From Streptomyces sp. CB01373 (lineage in GTDB: Bacteria > Actinomycetota > Actinomycetes > Streptomycetales > Streptomycetaceae), in assembly GCF_002803075.1 (NCBI RefSeq), contig NZ_NNBK01000028.1, positions 1 to 64,000 on the forward strand: a DNA stretch of 64,000 nucleotides, written 5' to 3'. The notes under the pieces are model-generated. The model was not told the origin of the DNA. It did no database searches and saw nothing but the letters and a program-made list of their open reading frames with translations. Made by a program: the position numbers and the translations under genes. Below, one piece after another: positions 43,016 to 51,612 of this stretch; positions within the stretch are counted from its first letter, which is position 1; every line of letters starts with the position of its first letter.

Positions 43016-44140
43016 ATGGACAGAGGACGGTTCGGTGTCCCGGCCGGTGCCGGGGACTGGGCGATCGCCGTCGGTGTGGCGGGGGCGCTGCTGGCCACCG
43101 GGCTGTCCGGGCGGCAACCGGCCGGCGACCCCGGTCTGTTCGGCTGCGCGCTGCTGGTGGCCGGTGGCCTGGCGCTGGCCGCCCGCCGCCGGGCCCCGCT
43201 GCCGGTGCTGGCCGTCACCGGACTGTGCGCGGTGGGTTATCAGGCGGCGGGTTTCGATGTGCCCGCCGTCGCCTACCTGTTCGCCGTGTACGCCGCCGTG
43301 CGGGCGGGTCACCGCACCGCCACGGTGGTGGCGAGCGTCGCGATGCTGGCCGCTCTCCCCCTGGCGGCCCTGGTCTCGCTGCACGACACCGGTGAGGCGT
43401 TCGCGCGGGCCCGCGGCGCCCTGGAGGTGGCCTGGCTGATCGCGGCCGGTGCGGCGGGCGAGGCACTGCGGCAGGCCGAGCGGCGGGCGGACGAGGCGGA
43501 GCGCACCCGGGAGGAGACCGCGCGGCGCCGCGCCGACGAGGAACGGCTGCACATCGCACGGGAGTTGCACGATTCGCTCACCCACCAGATCTCGATCATC
43601 AAGGTGCAGGCCGAGGTCGCCGTCCATGTGGCCCGCAGGCGCGGCGAGCAGGTGCCGGCGTCCCTGCTGGCGATCCAGGAGGCCGGACGTGAGGCGAGCC
43701 GGGAGCTGCGCGCGACCCTGGAGGCGCTGCGCGACGACGACACGGCCCCGCCGCGCGGCCTCGACCACGTACCGGAGTTGGTGGAACGGGCCCGTGCGAT
43801 CGGCCTGGACGCGACGCTGACCATCAGAGGGCGACGGCACGACGTGCCCGCCGCGGTGGACCGGACCGTCTACCGGATCGTGCAGGAGTCGCTCACCAAC
43901 ATCGCCCGGCATGCCGCCGCGGACTCGGCGTCGGTCCGGATCGACTGCCGTCCGGACGCGCTGACGATACGCGTCGACGACGACGGCAGGGCCACACGGG
44001 AGACCACCCCGACGCCCGGCGTCGGGCTGCTCGGGATGCGGGAGCGCGTCACCGCACTCGGGGGCCGGCTGCGGGCCGAGCCGCGCGTCGAAGGGGGCTT
44101 CACCGTCCAGGCCGAACTCCCCGTGGAGCAGGCGTCGTGA
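43016..44140 (+). CDS. NarL-type sensor histidine kinase
   Basis: A 374-residue kinase with four or five N-terminal membrane helices (residues 10-155) and no large sensor loop. A coiled-coil stretch rich in Arg/Glu precedes the HisKA_3 domain with phospho-acceptor His in ERLHIARELHDSLTHQISI, and a HATPase domain has the N-box QESLTNIARHAA and G-box GVGLLGMRERV. It is translationally coupled with the response regulator (GTGA overlap). The stimulus is unknown. It is divergent from the MmpL transporter, which could be its target. Confidence 0.93.
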   Translation: MDRGRFGVPAGAGDWAIAVGVAGALLATGLSGRQPAGDPGLFGCALLVAGGLALAARRRAPLPVLAVTGLCAVGYQAAGFDVPAVAYLFAVYAAVRAGHRTATVVASVAMLAALPLAALVSLHDTGEAFARARGALEVAWLIAAGAAGEALRQAERRADEAERTREETARRRADEERLHIARELHDSLTHQISIIKVQAEVAVHVARRRGEQVPASLLAIQEAGREASRELRATLEALRDDDTAPPRGLDHVPELVERARAIGLDATLTIRGRRHDVPAAVDRTVYRIVQESLTNIARHAAADSASVRIDCRPDALTIRVDDDGRATRETTPTPGVGLLGMRERVTALGGRLRAEPRVEGGFTVQAELPVEQAS

Positions 44141-44799
44141 TCCGTGTCCTGCTCGTCGACGACCAGCCGCTCCTGCGCAGCGGATTCCGCGCGCTGCTCG
44201 ACCTGGAGGGCGACATCGAGGTGGTGGCCGAGGCCGGTGACGGGCGGGAGGGCCTGGCCCTGGTCCGGGAGCACCTGCCCGACATCGCGCTCGTCGACAT
44301 CCGGATGCCGGTCCTCGACGGCATCGAGGTGACCCGGCACATCGCCGCGGACCCCGCGCTGTCCGGGGTGCATGTCGTCATCCTGACCAACTACGGCCTG
44401 GACGAGTACGTTCTGGACGCGCTGCGCGCGGGCGCGGCCGGGTTCCTCGTCAAGGACATCGTGCCGGAGGACTTCCTGCACGCGGTGCGTGTCGCCGCGC
44501 GGGGCGACGCCCTGCTCGCGCCGTCGATCACCCGCAAGCTGATCAGCCGGTACGTCACCCAGCCGCTCGACGCGGAAGCCGGCCCGGGGCTCAAGGAGTT
44601 GACCAACCGCGAGCGCGAGGCCGTGGCCCTGGTCGCGCAGGGGCTGTCCAACGACCAAATCGCCGACCGCATGGTGATCAGCCCGATGACCGCGAAGACC
44701 CATGTCAACCGGGCCATGGTCAAGCTCCATGTCCGCGACCGCGCCCAACTCGTCGTCCTCGCCTACGAGTCCGGACTGGTCACTCCTCGGAGCCGCTGA
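44137..44799 (+). CDS. NarL/FixJ-type response regulator
   Basis: A 220-residue two-domain regulator. The receiver shows VDDQPLLRSGFRALL, phospho-Asp in IALVDIRMPVLDG, and LTNYGLDEYVLDALRAGAAGFLVKD. The LuxR-type HTH is KELTNREREAVALVAQGLSNDQIADRMVISPMTAKTHVNR in part, near residues 150-190. GTG start overlaps the kinase stop. It should bind near its own operon or the divergent MmpL promoter. Confidence 0.93.
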   Translation: MIRVLLVDDQPLLRSGFRALLDLEGDIEVVAEAGDGREGLALVREHLPDIALVDIRMPVLDGIEVTRHIAADPALSGVHVVILTNYGLDEYVLDALRAGAAGFLVKDIVPEDFLHAVRVAARGDALLAPSITRKLISRYVTQPLDAEAGPGLKELTNREREAVALVAQGLSNDQIADRMVISPMTAKTHVNRAMVKLHVRDRAQLVVLAYESGLVTPRSR

Positions 44800-45206
44800 C
44801 CGCGTCCGTCCGGCTCGCGGGGCCCGGCCACCGCGGGAGTGCCGGCGGGAACGAACCGCACCCCCTTACACACCTCCGCGCCTTTCCCACCCGCCGGGGC
44901 CCGGGGGCCGGGCGGGTCCAGCGGCTCGTCCACGGCCGTCACCACCCTGCGCCGTGCACCGGGCCGCCGCGGGCCCCGGAGGCCGACGGGCCGCGCGCCT
45001 CCGACCGGGCGAGCAGGGTCACTCCGCACAGTGAAACCTGTGCGCCCGCGGAACCGGCCGTCCCGGCGGGAAACCCTGGCCGTACGGCTGGGATGCCGCA
45101 GTGCGGCCAGGAACGGAGCCGGCACGGAGAGCGAGATGACAATTGCGCAATGTGATCTTCTGTGTGTGTCGTCGGGCAGCGGGCCCGAGACGTCCGAGGA
45201 GATTTC
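44800..45206. other. Intergenic region before the UbiA cluster
   Basis: About 400 bp with no supported gene. An AT-richer patch at 45136-45170 carries the palindrome ATTGCGCAAT (45142-45151) followed by TGTGATCTTCTGTGTGTG; this is the likely promoter and control region for the small ORF and prenyltransferase gene downstream. Confidence 0.4.
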
Positions 45207-45452
45207 ATGCACGGATCCGCTGTCGCCGACCGGCGGTTCGGCGCTGACAGTGCCCTGACGGCCCATGGGATCCCGGGCAGGACAGGCGACTGCGGCGCTT
45301 CGGGGTCGCGGACGGGCAGCACGCTGCCGTCGGTCCGGGCGGCCGCGGAGCGGACCACGCTCGCCGGGGCCGGTTTCGTCCCGGCTGCACCGTTGCTCCG
45401 CGCTCCGCGGACGCCCGACGCCACGACCACAGGGAGCGTCCATGACCAGTGA
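45207..45452 (+). CDS. Hypothetical 81-residue ORF coupled to the UbiA-like gene
   Basis: ATG 45207 has a very good Shine-Dalgarno (GAGGAG, five bases upstream) and the frame runs 81 codons to a TGA that overlaps the start of the next gene (ATG 45442), the usual sign of translational coupling. The product is Gly/Ala/Thr/Ser-rich with one cysteine (GDCGAS) and no recognisable domain. Third-position GC is about 84%, a little lower than in neighbours. It may be a real small protein or only a translated leader that couples ribosomes to the prenyltransferase gene. Confidence 0.42.
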   Translation: MHGSAVADRRFGADSALTAHGIPGRTGDCGASGSRTGSTLPSVRAAAERTTLAGAGFVPAAPLLRAPRTPDATTTGSVHDQ

Positions 45453-46440
45453 CCTCAACACCGGAACCGAAGCGAAGCCGCCACCCCGGGAGGCCGGCGT
45501 CCGCCCCGGCCGGCGACCGGGGGCCCGGCTGTCCTCCTACCTGCGGCCGGCCAGGCTCGGCATGGTCGACTACTACCTCAGCGTGGCCGTCGTCCTGTCA
45601 CTGCTCCCCACCTCCCGGCAAGGGCTCGACGGGGCGTCGCTGCTGACGTCGGCCGCGTTCCTGCTGGGCGAGGTGTGCCTGGTGGCGGCGGCCGTCGCGT
45701 TCGACGACGCCACCGGCCACCGGGACGGAAGCGACGCCGTCACCTACGGCCCGGACGCGCCCGCGCGGGCACTGGCAGGCAAGCCCCTGCCGGCCGGAAC
45801 GCTCACCGAGACGGCCGCGATCCGCTTCGCCGGTTGCGCACTCGTCGCCGGGGCTCTGTGCTGGGCGGCGGCGCTGTTCTGGGCGCCGCACCGCCCGTTG
45901 TGGGCCGTGCTCGCGCTCGTGGCCACGGCCGTCGTCGTCCCGCAGTACTCCTGGGGCCTGCGGCTCAGCCACCGGGGCTTCCAGGAAGTGTTCCTCGCCG
46001 TGGTCGGCTGGGCCTTCGTGCTGCCGCTGTTCGGCCTGCTCAGCGGAAAGGCCGGCGGGCTCGCCGCCGTGGAGGCGTTCCTGTTCGGGCTGGGTCCGCT
46101 CCTGTTCGGCGTGTACTCCAACACCCACGATGCCGAAGCCGACCGCGCGGCGGGCCGGCCGACCGTCGCGTGCCTGCTGTCCCCCCGCGGCAACCGTCTG
46201 TTCATCGGGGCGCTCTCGGTGGTCGAGACCACCGTGATCGTCACCGCCCCGCTGCTGGGCCTCGCCCCGTGGTGGTTCCCGCTCGCCTTCGTCCCGCTGA
46301 AGGCGACCCGCGCCCGGCAGTTCACGGTCGGCATGGTGCGCGGAGACATTCTGCGCGGCCGGCTGCTCGGCATCCGGGCCCACCGGCTCCTGGTCGTCAC
46401 GCTGGTGGCGGTCAACCTCCTGGTCGCCGGCTCCGCCTGA
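45442..46440 (+). CDS. UbiA-superfamily prenyltransferase-like membrane protein
   Basis: A 332-residue protein with about eight helices. Two Asp-rich motifs are where UbiA enzymes bind Mg-diphosphate: FDDATGHRD (residues 87-95) and SNTHDAEADRAAGRPT (about 225-240). The first normally reads NDxxDxxxD; here Asn is replaced by Phe-Asp, so activity is not certain. UbiA enzymes prenylate aromatic or other acceptors in the membrane. It precedes an AMP-ligase-like gene on the same strand by 112 bp, suggesting a small biosynthetic set. Confidence 0.8.
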   Translation: MTSDLNTGTEAKPPPREAGVRPGRRPGARLSSYLRPARLGMVDYYLSVAVVLSLLPTSRQGLDGASLLTSAAFLLGEVCLVAAAVAFDDATGHRDGSDAVTYGPDAPARALAGKPLPAGTLTETAAIRFAGCALVAGALCWAAALFWAPHRPLWAVLALVATAVVVPQYSWGLRLSHRGFQEVFLAVVGWAFVLPLFGLLSGKAGGLAAVEAFLFGLGPLLFGVYSNTHDAEADRAAGRPTVACLLSPRGNRLFIGALSVVETTVIVTAPLLGLAPWWFPLAFVPLKATRARQFTVGMVRGDILRGRLLGIRAHRLLVVTLVAVNLLVAGSA

Positions 46441-46552
46441 GCCGGAAAGGCGGCGCGGGGACCGGAGCCGGCGTCCCGCGCCCCGCCCGACCCGCCGCAT
46501 CTCACCTTCCTTCAACTCCCGTGCGTGTGAAGTGACTCCACGGAGGTACCCG

Positions 46553-47926
46553 ATGAAGCTCCCCGCCCCCGGAAGGTTCTTCGACGTCCTGGCCGACCGC
46601 GGCACCGGGACGACGGTCCATCTGAGCCGGCCGCTGGACATCGCGGACGACGGCCGGACGACGTACGACCTCCCTGACCTGGCCCGGTTGGTGAGCCAGG
46701 CCGCGGGCTGGCTGGAGGGGCTGGGCGTGGCGCCGGGCGACCGGGTCGCCGTGATCAAACCCAACCACTGGGACTACGTCCTGCTCGCCTGCGCCGCCGC
46801 CCGCATCGGCGCGGTGCCCGCGCTGATCTCCGACCGCCTCCCGGCGGAGACGCTCCAGGTGCTGCTCAAGCGCCTGGACGCCACCGCGCTGGTCACCACC
46901 GCGGTCACGCTGGCGGCCGCGCGCGGCGCGGAGACCGACCTCACCGCCTTCACCCGCCGCACCCTCACCCTGGACGCCCCGGCACCGGGCGCGATCACGC
47001 TCGCGGACGTGCGCGGCCACCGGACACCGTCGCCCCGCCCCCGCCCGGACGACCTGACCCTGGCCATCATGCACACCTCGGGAACCACCGGGATCCCCAA
47101 GCTGGTCCGGCACTCCGCCCGGACGCTGATCCACCGGATCGCCGCCGCCGAGGTACGCCGCCTGCCCCTGGTGTCCACCCGACGTGACGACACCGTCGCC
47201 CAGGCGGCGTCGTACGCGCACGGGCGGGGCCTCGCCTGGACGATCAGCGTGCTGTGGCTCGCCCCGCGCGCTGCGGTGATCCTGGACGGCTGCGACCTCC
47301 GGCTCGCCGAACCCGTCCTGCGCGCCCATCCGCCGACCGTGCTGGAGGCCGCGCCCTCGGCCTTCGTACGCTGGCAAGCGCTGGCGAGAGAGCCGGACAC
47401 CCCGTTCCACGACGTCCGGCTCTACATCAACACCTTCGACGCCGTCCACCCGCCCACGGTACGGACGTTCCTGACCGCGACCCGGCGCCGGCTGCCGCTG
47501 TGGGTGCAGGTCTGGGGACAGTCCGAGACCGGGCCGCTCACCTTCCGCTGTCTGACGCGCAGGTCCGTACGCGCGATCGGCGAGCGCCACCCCACCACCC
47601 GTGACCTGGGGCGGAGCGTGCCCGGCAGGACCGGGCTGCGTGTGGTGGACCCGGCGACCCTCCAGCCGCTGGGGCGGGGCAGGGCAGGTCTGGTGCAGGC
47701 GCGCACCCGGACGCTGTGCGCCGGATACGTCAGCGAAGCGGAGCGGATGCGCGCCAAGTTGTCCGGGCCCTGGTTCACCACCGGGGACCTCGGGCTCATC
47801 ACCCGCTCCGGCCGGCTGCTGCTGCTCGACCGCGAGGTGGACACGATCCCCGACGGCCTCCGGTCCGGCCTGCGCCTTTCAGCCGGCCCGAGCCGGCCGC
47901 TCCGTGCGAGTGCTCGAGGCGGATGA
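46553..47926 (+). CDS. AMP-binding adenylate-forming enzyme, C-terminally truncated
   Basis: A 457-residue ANL-superfamily enzyme. The nucleotide loop A3 reads IMHTSGTTGIPKL (about residues 165-177), A5 WGQSETGPL (about 320) and A7 WFTTGDLGLI (about 405), then GRLLLLDREVDTI. After that the protein ends in 20-odd unrelated residues, so the C-terminal lid domain with the A10 lysine needed for adenylation is absent. None of the three frames downstream restores it. GGAGG lies seven bases before the ATG. It is either a degenerate gene or an enzyme specialised for thioester/transfer half-reactions. Lies after the UbiA-like gene. Confidence 0.75.
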   Translation: MKLPAPGRFFDVLADRGTGTTVHLSRPLDIADDGRTTYDLPDLARLVSQAAGWLEGLGVAPGDRVAVIKPNHWDYVLLACAAARIGAVPALISDRLPAETLQVLLKRLDATALVTTAVTLAAARGAETDLTAFTRRTLTLDAPAPGAITLADVRGHRTPSPRPRPDDLTLAIMHTSGTTGIPKLVRHSARTLIHRIAAAEVRRLPLVSTRRDDTVAQAASYAHGRGLAWTISVLWLAPRAAVILDGCDLRLAEPVLRAHPPTVLEAAPSAFVRWQALAREPDTPFHDVRLYINTFDAVHPPTVRTFLTATRRRLPLWVQVWGQSETGPLTFRCLTRRSVRAIGERHPTTRDLGRSVPGRTGLRVVDPATLQPLGRGRAGLVQARTRTLCAGYVSEAERMRAKLSGPWFTTGDLGLITRSGRLLLLDREVDTIPDGLRSGLRLSAGPSRPLRASARGG

Positions 47927-48080
47927 CCAGCCGCCGGGCCTGCCGGAGGCGAGGCCGCCGTCCCCTCGGCCGAGATCGTCACGCCACCGGATCCTGTCCG
48001 CCGACGCGCGCCGAGGTCTCTGCTTTCCCCGCCGCGTCCTGGGTGATCGCGCAATCACAGAACTGACGGGGTATTGACTC

Positions 48081-48097
48081 CCCTACACCTATTAGGG
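48081..48097. promoter_or_regulatory. Operator-like dyad upstream of the TetR gene
   Basis: CCCTA-N7-TAGGG, a perfect 5-bp inverted repeat in an AT-rich patch 13 bp before the tetR ATG and just after TTGACT (48074-48079), which could be a -35 element. Suits autorepression by the TetR protein. Confidence 0.45.
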
Positions 48098-48109
48098 TTT
48101 CTTAAGGGT

Positions 48110-48787
48110 ATGAGGGAGGACCGGAGACTGCGTCGGCGCAACGAAACCGTGCGGGAGATCCTCGACACCGCGCTCGAGGTGATGGCGGAAGAAGGCGTCG
48201 CCGCGCTGAGCATGTCCGAGGTGGCCCGGCGGATGGGGATGCGGCCGCCCTCGCTCTACCAGTACTTCCCGTCCAGGACGGCCGTCTACGACGCCCTGTT
48301 CGAGCGGGGGATGCGGGAGACGGTCGGTGTCCTGGAGCCGTACCGGGACATGCTGTCCCGCGATCCGCGCGGTGCCCTCCTGGCGGGCCAGCAGGCCACC
48401 GTCGCCTGGGCGATGGCCCATCCGGTGCTGGCACAACTGCTGTACTGGCGGCCCGTACCCGGATTCGAACCGACCCCGCGGGCCTTCGAACCCGCGGTGC
48501 GGCAACTGGAACTCCTGCGGGACGCCCTCCGGGCCGCCGTGCGCGCCGGGCAGCTGTCGCCCGCCGCCGCCGACGAGGAGGGGGTGGCCCTGTGCACGGC
48601 GCTGATGGCGGGCGTGATCAGCCAGCAGCTCGCCAACGAGCCGTCCGCGCGGGTCGAGGAGGGGCGCTTCACCCGGCTCACCCGGACGGCGATGGACATG
48701 TTCTTCCACTTCTACGCCCCCAAGGAGGGCGAGAGCGATGACGCAGACCTACGGGGAGGCCGCACGCCTGCCGCAGACCGACCGTGA
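48110..48787 (+). CDS. TetR-family transcriptional regulator
   Basis: A 225-residue regulator. The N-terminal helix-turn-helix is EILDTALEVMAEEGVAALSMSEVARRMGMRPPSLYQYFPSRTAVYDALF, quoted in part as SMSEVARRMGMRPPSLYQYF, followed by an alpha-helical ligand domain. ATG 48110 is taken; an upstream in-frame start would cover the operator-like dyad. The last 50 bp overlap the start of the mycothiol-dependent isomerase-like gene, so the two are coupled and the regulator probably controls both. Confidence 0.88.
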   Translation: MREDRRLRRRNETVREILDTALEVMAEEGVAALSMSEVARRMGMRPPSLYQYFPSRTAVYDALFERGMRETVGVLEPYRDMLSRDPRGALLAGQQATVAWAMAHPVLAQLLYWRPVPGFEPTPRAFEPAVRQLELLRDALRAAVRAGQLSPAAADEEGVALCTALMAGVISQQLANEPSARVEEGRFTRLTRTAMDMFFHFYAPKEGESDDADLRGGRTPAADRP

Positions 48788-49532
48788 CCAGTCGGCCGCG
48801 GTCGCCGAAGCGGAAGGCCGAGCCGCCATGGCCGTACTGGAGAAGCTGGGTGACGACGACTGGCACCGTCCCACCGACTGCGTGGAGTGGGACGTGCGCA
48901 CCCTGGTCTCCCACCTCGTCGCCCAGTGCGAGGACAACATCTCCCTGGCCACCATGGCGCGCAGGGAGATCACGGGCAGGCTGCGCCATCCTGGCATGGG
49001 CCCTGTCGACGCCCACATGGCCGCGCAGGTCGCCGACCACACCACCGCGTCCGGACCGGAGTTGACCAAGCGGTTCGGGCTGCTGTGGCCCCGCGCCGCA
49101 CGGGCGCGACGGCGCCGCCCGGGACTGCTGCGGCGCGCCAGGATCGACACCGGTGTGGCCGCGGCGCCCCGGATGTCCGTCGGCCACCTGCTCGACACCG
49201 TCTACAACCGCGACCTGTGGATGCACCGCATCGACCTGACCCGGGCCACGGGACAGTCCCTCGTGGTGGGCGAGCACGACCGGCTCATCGTCGAGCAGGT
49301 GATCCGCGACCTTGCCCTGGCCTGGTCCGGGGCACCCGTCGCGCTGGAGCTGACCGGGCCCGCCGGGGGCGCGTGGCTGCTCGGCTCGGGCGAGCCGGCG
49401 TCGGTCGTCCGGGCGGACGCCGTCGCCTGTCTGCGCGCCCTGGCCGGACGCGATCCGGACGTGCCGCTGGAACTGGTCCGGGGAGCGGATACGGCGCTCG
49501 CGGCCGTCCGCCGGGCCCGGGTCGTCTTCTGA
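48738..49532 (+). CDS. Maleylpyruvate isomerase family, mycothiol-dependent type
   Basis: A 264-residue protein with the DinB-like four-helix fold of mycothiol-dependent maleylpyruvate isomerase. DCVEWDVRTLVSHLVAQCED near residue 47 contains one metal-ligand His, and LDTVYNRDLWMHRIDLTRATG near residue 155 contains the other. A C-terminal SCP2-like domain (VALELTGPAGGAWLLG) completes the usual layout. AGGAGGG precedes the ATG, which lies inside the tetR gene. The natural substrate is unknown; many members are detoxification enzymes. Confidence 0.85.
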   Translation: MTQTYGEAARLPQTDRDQSAAVAEAEGRAAMAVLEKLGDDDWHRPTDCVEWDVRTLVSHLVAQCEDNISLATMARREITGRLRHPGMGPVDAHMAAQVADHTTASGPELTKRFGLLWPRAARARRRRPGLLRRARIDTGVAAAPRMSVGHLLDTVYNRDLWMHRIDLTRATGQSLVVGEHDRLIVEQVIRDLALAWSGAPVALELTGPAGGAWLLGSGEPASVVRADAVACLRALAGRDPDVPLELVRGADTALAAVRRARVVF

Positions 49533-49623
49533 TCCGCCGTCGGGCGCCCTGGGAGCAGGCCCGGACGGAACCGTGGAACGGCGTTGTGCCGGTGCCGCCC
49601 GGGCCGCGCGCCTTCGTGGCCGC

Positions 49624-49673
49624 GGCGCCGGGGCGCCGGGGGTGCCGGGGGTGCCGGGGCGCCGGGGGCGCCG
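49624..49673. repeat. GC-rich tandem GGNGCCGG repeat
   Basis: About six copies of a 9-base unit close to GCGCCGGGG or GTGCCGGGG lie between the end of the isomerase-like gene and the stop of the beta-galactosidase gene. It can fold into strong hairpins (GGCGCC palindromes) and may serve as a terminator for both convergent genes, or be a slippage-prone tract. Confidence 0.7.
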
Positions 49674-51503
49674 CTACGAGGTGAAGGTCTCGATGTACTC
49701 CTCGGGCTCCCCCAGCTCCGGCGCGTCGCGCAGTTCGATGTGCTCCCCCAGGCGTTCCAGCTCCAGCAGGGTGACGGTGTTCTCGCCCGGTACCAGGAGC
49801 GGCGCCGGGAGGTAGAGCGTCACCTGGGGGCCGATCTCCCAATACCGGCCGAGCAGGAAGCCGTTGATCCAGACGAACCCCTTGGCGAAGCCGGGGAGGG
49901 CCAGGAAGGTGTCCGCCCGTTCGTCCACCGTGAACCGTGCCGTGGCGAACCCGGCCGTGCCCCGCGGGTCGCCGGCGGCCGCCGCGCGGGCGACCTCCTC
50001 TCCGGACCACTCGTCCAGCGGCAGCGGGTGCGTCGTCCAGCCGTGGACCATCCGGCGTCCCACCCTGACATGGCCGAGGATGCCCTTGCCCTGTCCGAGG
50101 AGCGGGCCGTAGTTGATCCGCCCCTGGTTCTCGACGAGGAGTTCCAGCCGCACCCGCCGGCCCGTGCCCTGGAGGGTGAGCGTGCCGGTCTCCCGGTCGA
50201 GGATCCCGGCCGGGACGCCGTCGACGAAGACCTGGGCGCGGTCGTGCAGTCCGCTGACGGTCAGGTCGATGGCGCCTTCGGGGAGTTTCGGCTGCGCGCG
50301 GTGGAGCACCAGGCCGGAGGACTGTCCCAGCTCCTCGAAGGTCAGCGGGTGGGGTGAGTCCACCGGCCGGGACACGGCTTCAAGACCGTCCAGCAGTCCG
50401 GCGCCCCGGACGACCGGGACGACGCGGGGTGCCAGCAGCACGGGGTCGGCGGGCGCCGGCTGCTCCGGGCGGCCGGTCAGGGCGTTGAGCTGGTCACGCA
50501 GGGCGCGGAACTTCGGGGTGAGCCCGCCGTGTTCGGCGATCGGCGCGTCCGAGTCGTAGCTGGTCACGGTCGGCTGGACGGACTCGCCGTCGTGGTTGGA
50601 GCCCGCCCAGAGCCCGAAGTTGGTGCCGCCGTGCGCCATGTAGAGGCTGACCGAGCCACCGGCGTCGAGGATGTCGCCCAGCGTCCCCGCCGCGCTCCGC
50701 GGCGAGCGGACGTGGTGCCGCTCCCCCCAGTGGTCGAACCAGCCGTTCCAGAACTCCGCGCAGAAAAACGGCTCGCCGCGGCGGCGCTTGCGCAGCAGGG
50801 CGGCGGCCTCGGCCGCCTGGGAGCCGAACGTCGCGGCCGCGAGCTCCTCGGGCAGGGTGCCGCCGTCGAGCATCAGCTCGGTCGGGCCGTCGGCCGTGAA
50901 GAGCAGTTCGGTGATGCCGCGCTCCACCAGGGCGTCGCGGAGCCGACGCAGATACACGTGGTCGTCGCCGTAGCTGCCGTACTCGTTCTCGACCTGCACC
51001 GCGACAACGGGCCCGCCTTGCGCGGCCTGAAGGGCGGCGAGACGCGGGATCAACCGGTCGAACCAGCCCGCGACGGCGTCCGTGAAGGGGCCGTGGGAGG
51101 ACCGCGGACGCATCCCCGGCGTGCCCGTCAGCCAGGCGGGCAGCCCTCCGTTGTCCCATTCGGCGCAGATGTACGGGCCGGGCCGCACGATCGCGTCCAG
51201 GCCGGCCTCCTGCGCGAGGCGCAGGAACCGTTCGACGTCGCGCCACCCGTCGAAGCTCGCCCGGCCCCGGTGCCGCTCGTGGAAGTTCCACGGCACATAG
51301 GTGTCGACCGTGTTCAGACCCAGGGCGGCCAGTCGTGCCAGCCGGTCCGCCCACTGCTCGGGGTGCACCCGGAAGTAGTGCAGCGACCCGGCGAGCACGC
51401 GGTGCGGACGGCCGTACCGCAGGAGCTCTCCGTCCGGGTGGGACAGGGCGGGCGCCGGCTGTTCCTCTCTCATGACGCGGTGGCGCGCGTCCGGCTTCTT
51501 CAC
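49674..51503 (-). CDS. GH35 beta-galactosidase
   Basis: A 609-residue cytoplasmic beta-galactosidase of glycoside hydrolase family 35 (no signal peptide). The acid/base Glu is in VAVQVENEYGSYG near residue 160 and the nucleophile Glu in FFCAEFWNGWFDHWG near residue 230. Typical GH35 pieces RVLAGSLHYFRVHPEQW, RPGPYICAEWDNGGLPAWL and SLYMAHGGTNFG are all present, and beta-sandwich modules finish the protein. The GTG at 51503 with AAGGAG upstream is used. It hydrolyses terminal beta-galactosides taken up from outside. Confidence 0.95.
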   Translation of the reverse strand: MKKPDARHRVMREEQPAPALSHPDGELLRYGRPHRVLAGSLHYFRVHPEQWADRLARLAALGLNTVDTYVPWNFHERHRGRASFDGWRDVERFLRLAQEAGLDAIVRPGPYICAEWDNGGLPAWLTGTPGMRPRSSHGPFTDAVAGWFDRLIPRLAALQAAQGGPVVAVQVENEYGSYGDDHVYLRRLRDALVERGITELLFTADGPTELMLDGGTLPEELAAATFGSQAAEAAALLRKRRRGEPFFCAEFWNGWFDHWGERHHVRSPRSAAGTLGDILDAGGSVSLYMAHGGTNFGLWAGSNHDGESVQPTVTSYDSDAPIAEHGGLTPKFRALRDQLNALTGRPEQPAPADPVLLAPRVVPVVRGAGLLDGLEAVSRPVDSPHPLTFEELGQSSGLVLHRAQPKLPEGAIDLTVSGLHDRAQVFVDGVPAGILDRETGTLTLQGTGRRVRLELLVENQGRINYGPLLGQGKGILGHVRVGRRMVHGWTTHPLPLDEWSGEEVARAAAAGDPRGTAGFATARFTVDERADTFLALPGFAKGFVWINGFLLGRYWEIGPQVTLYLPAPLLVPGENTVTLLELERLGEHIELRDAPELGEPEEYIETFTS

Positions 51504-51612
51504 GGCCGCTCCTTCGAGGTGGAGTACGGAGAACGGAACTCCGGCTCCGAGGATGCTAGCGATGCGGCGAGGACGGGGCGGCGCGATTGCGGCAGTCCGG
51601 CGGTGCCCGGCG

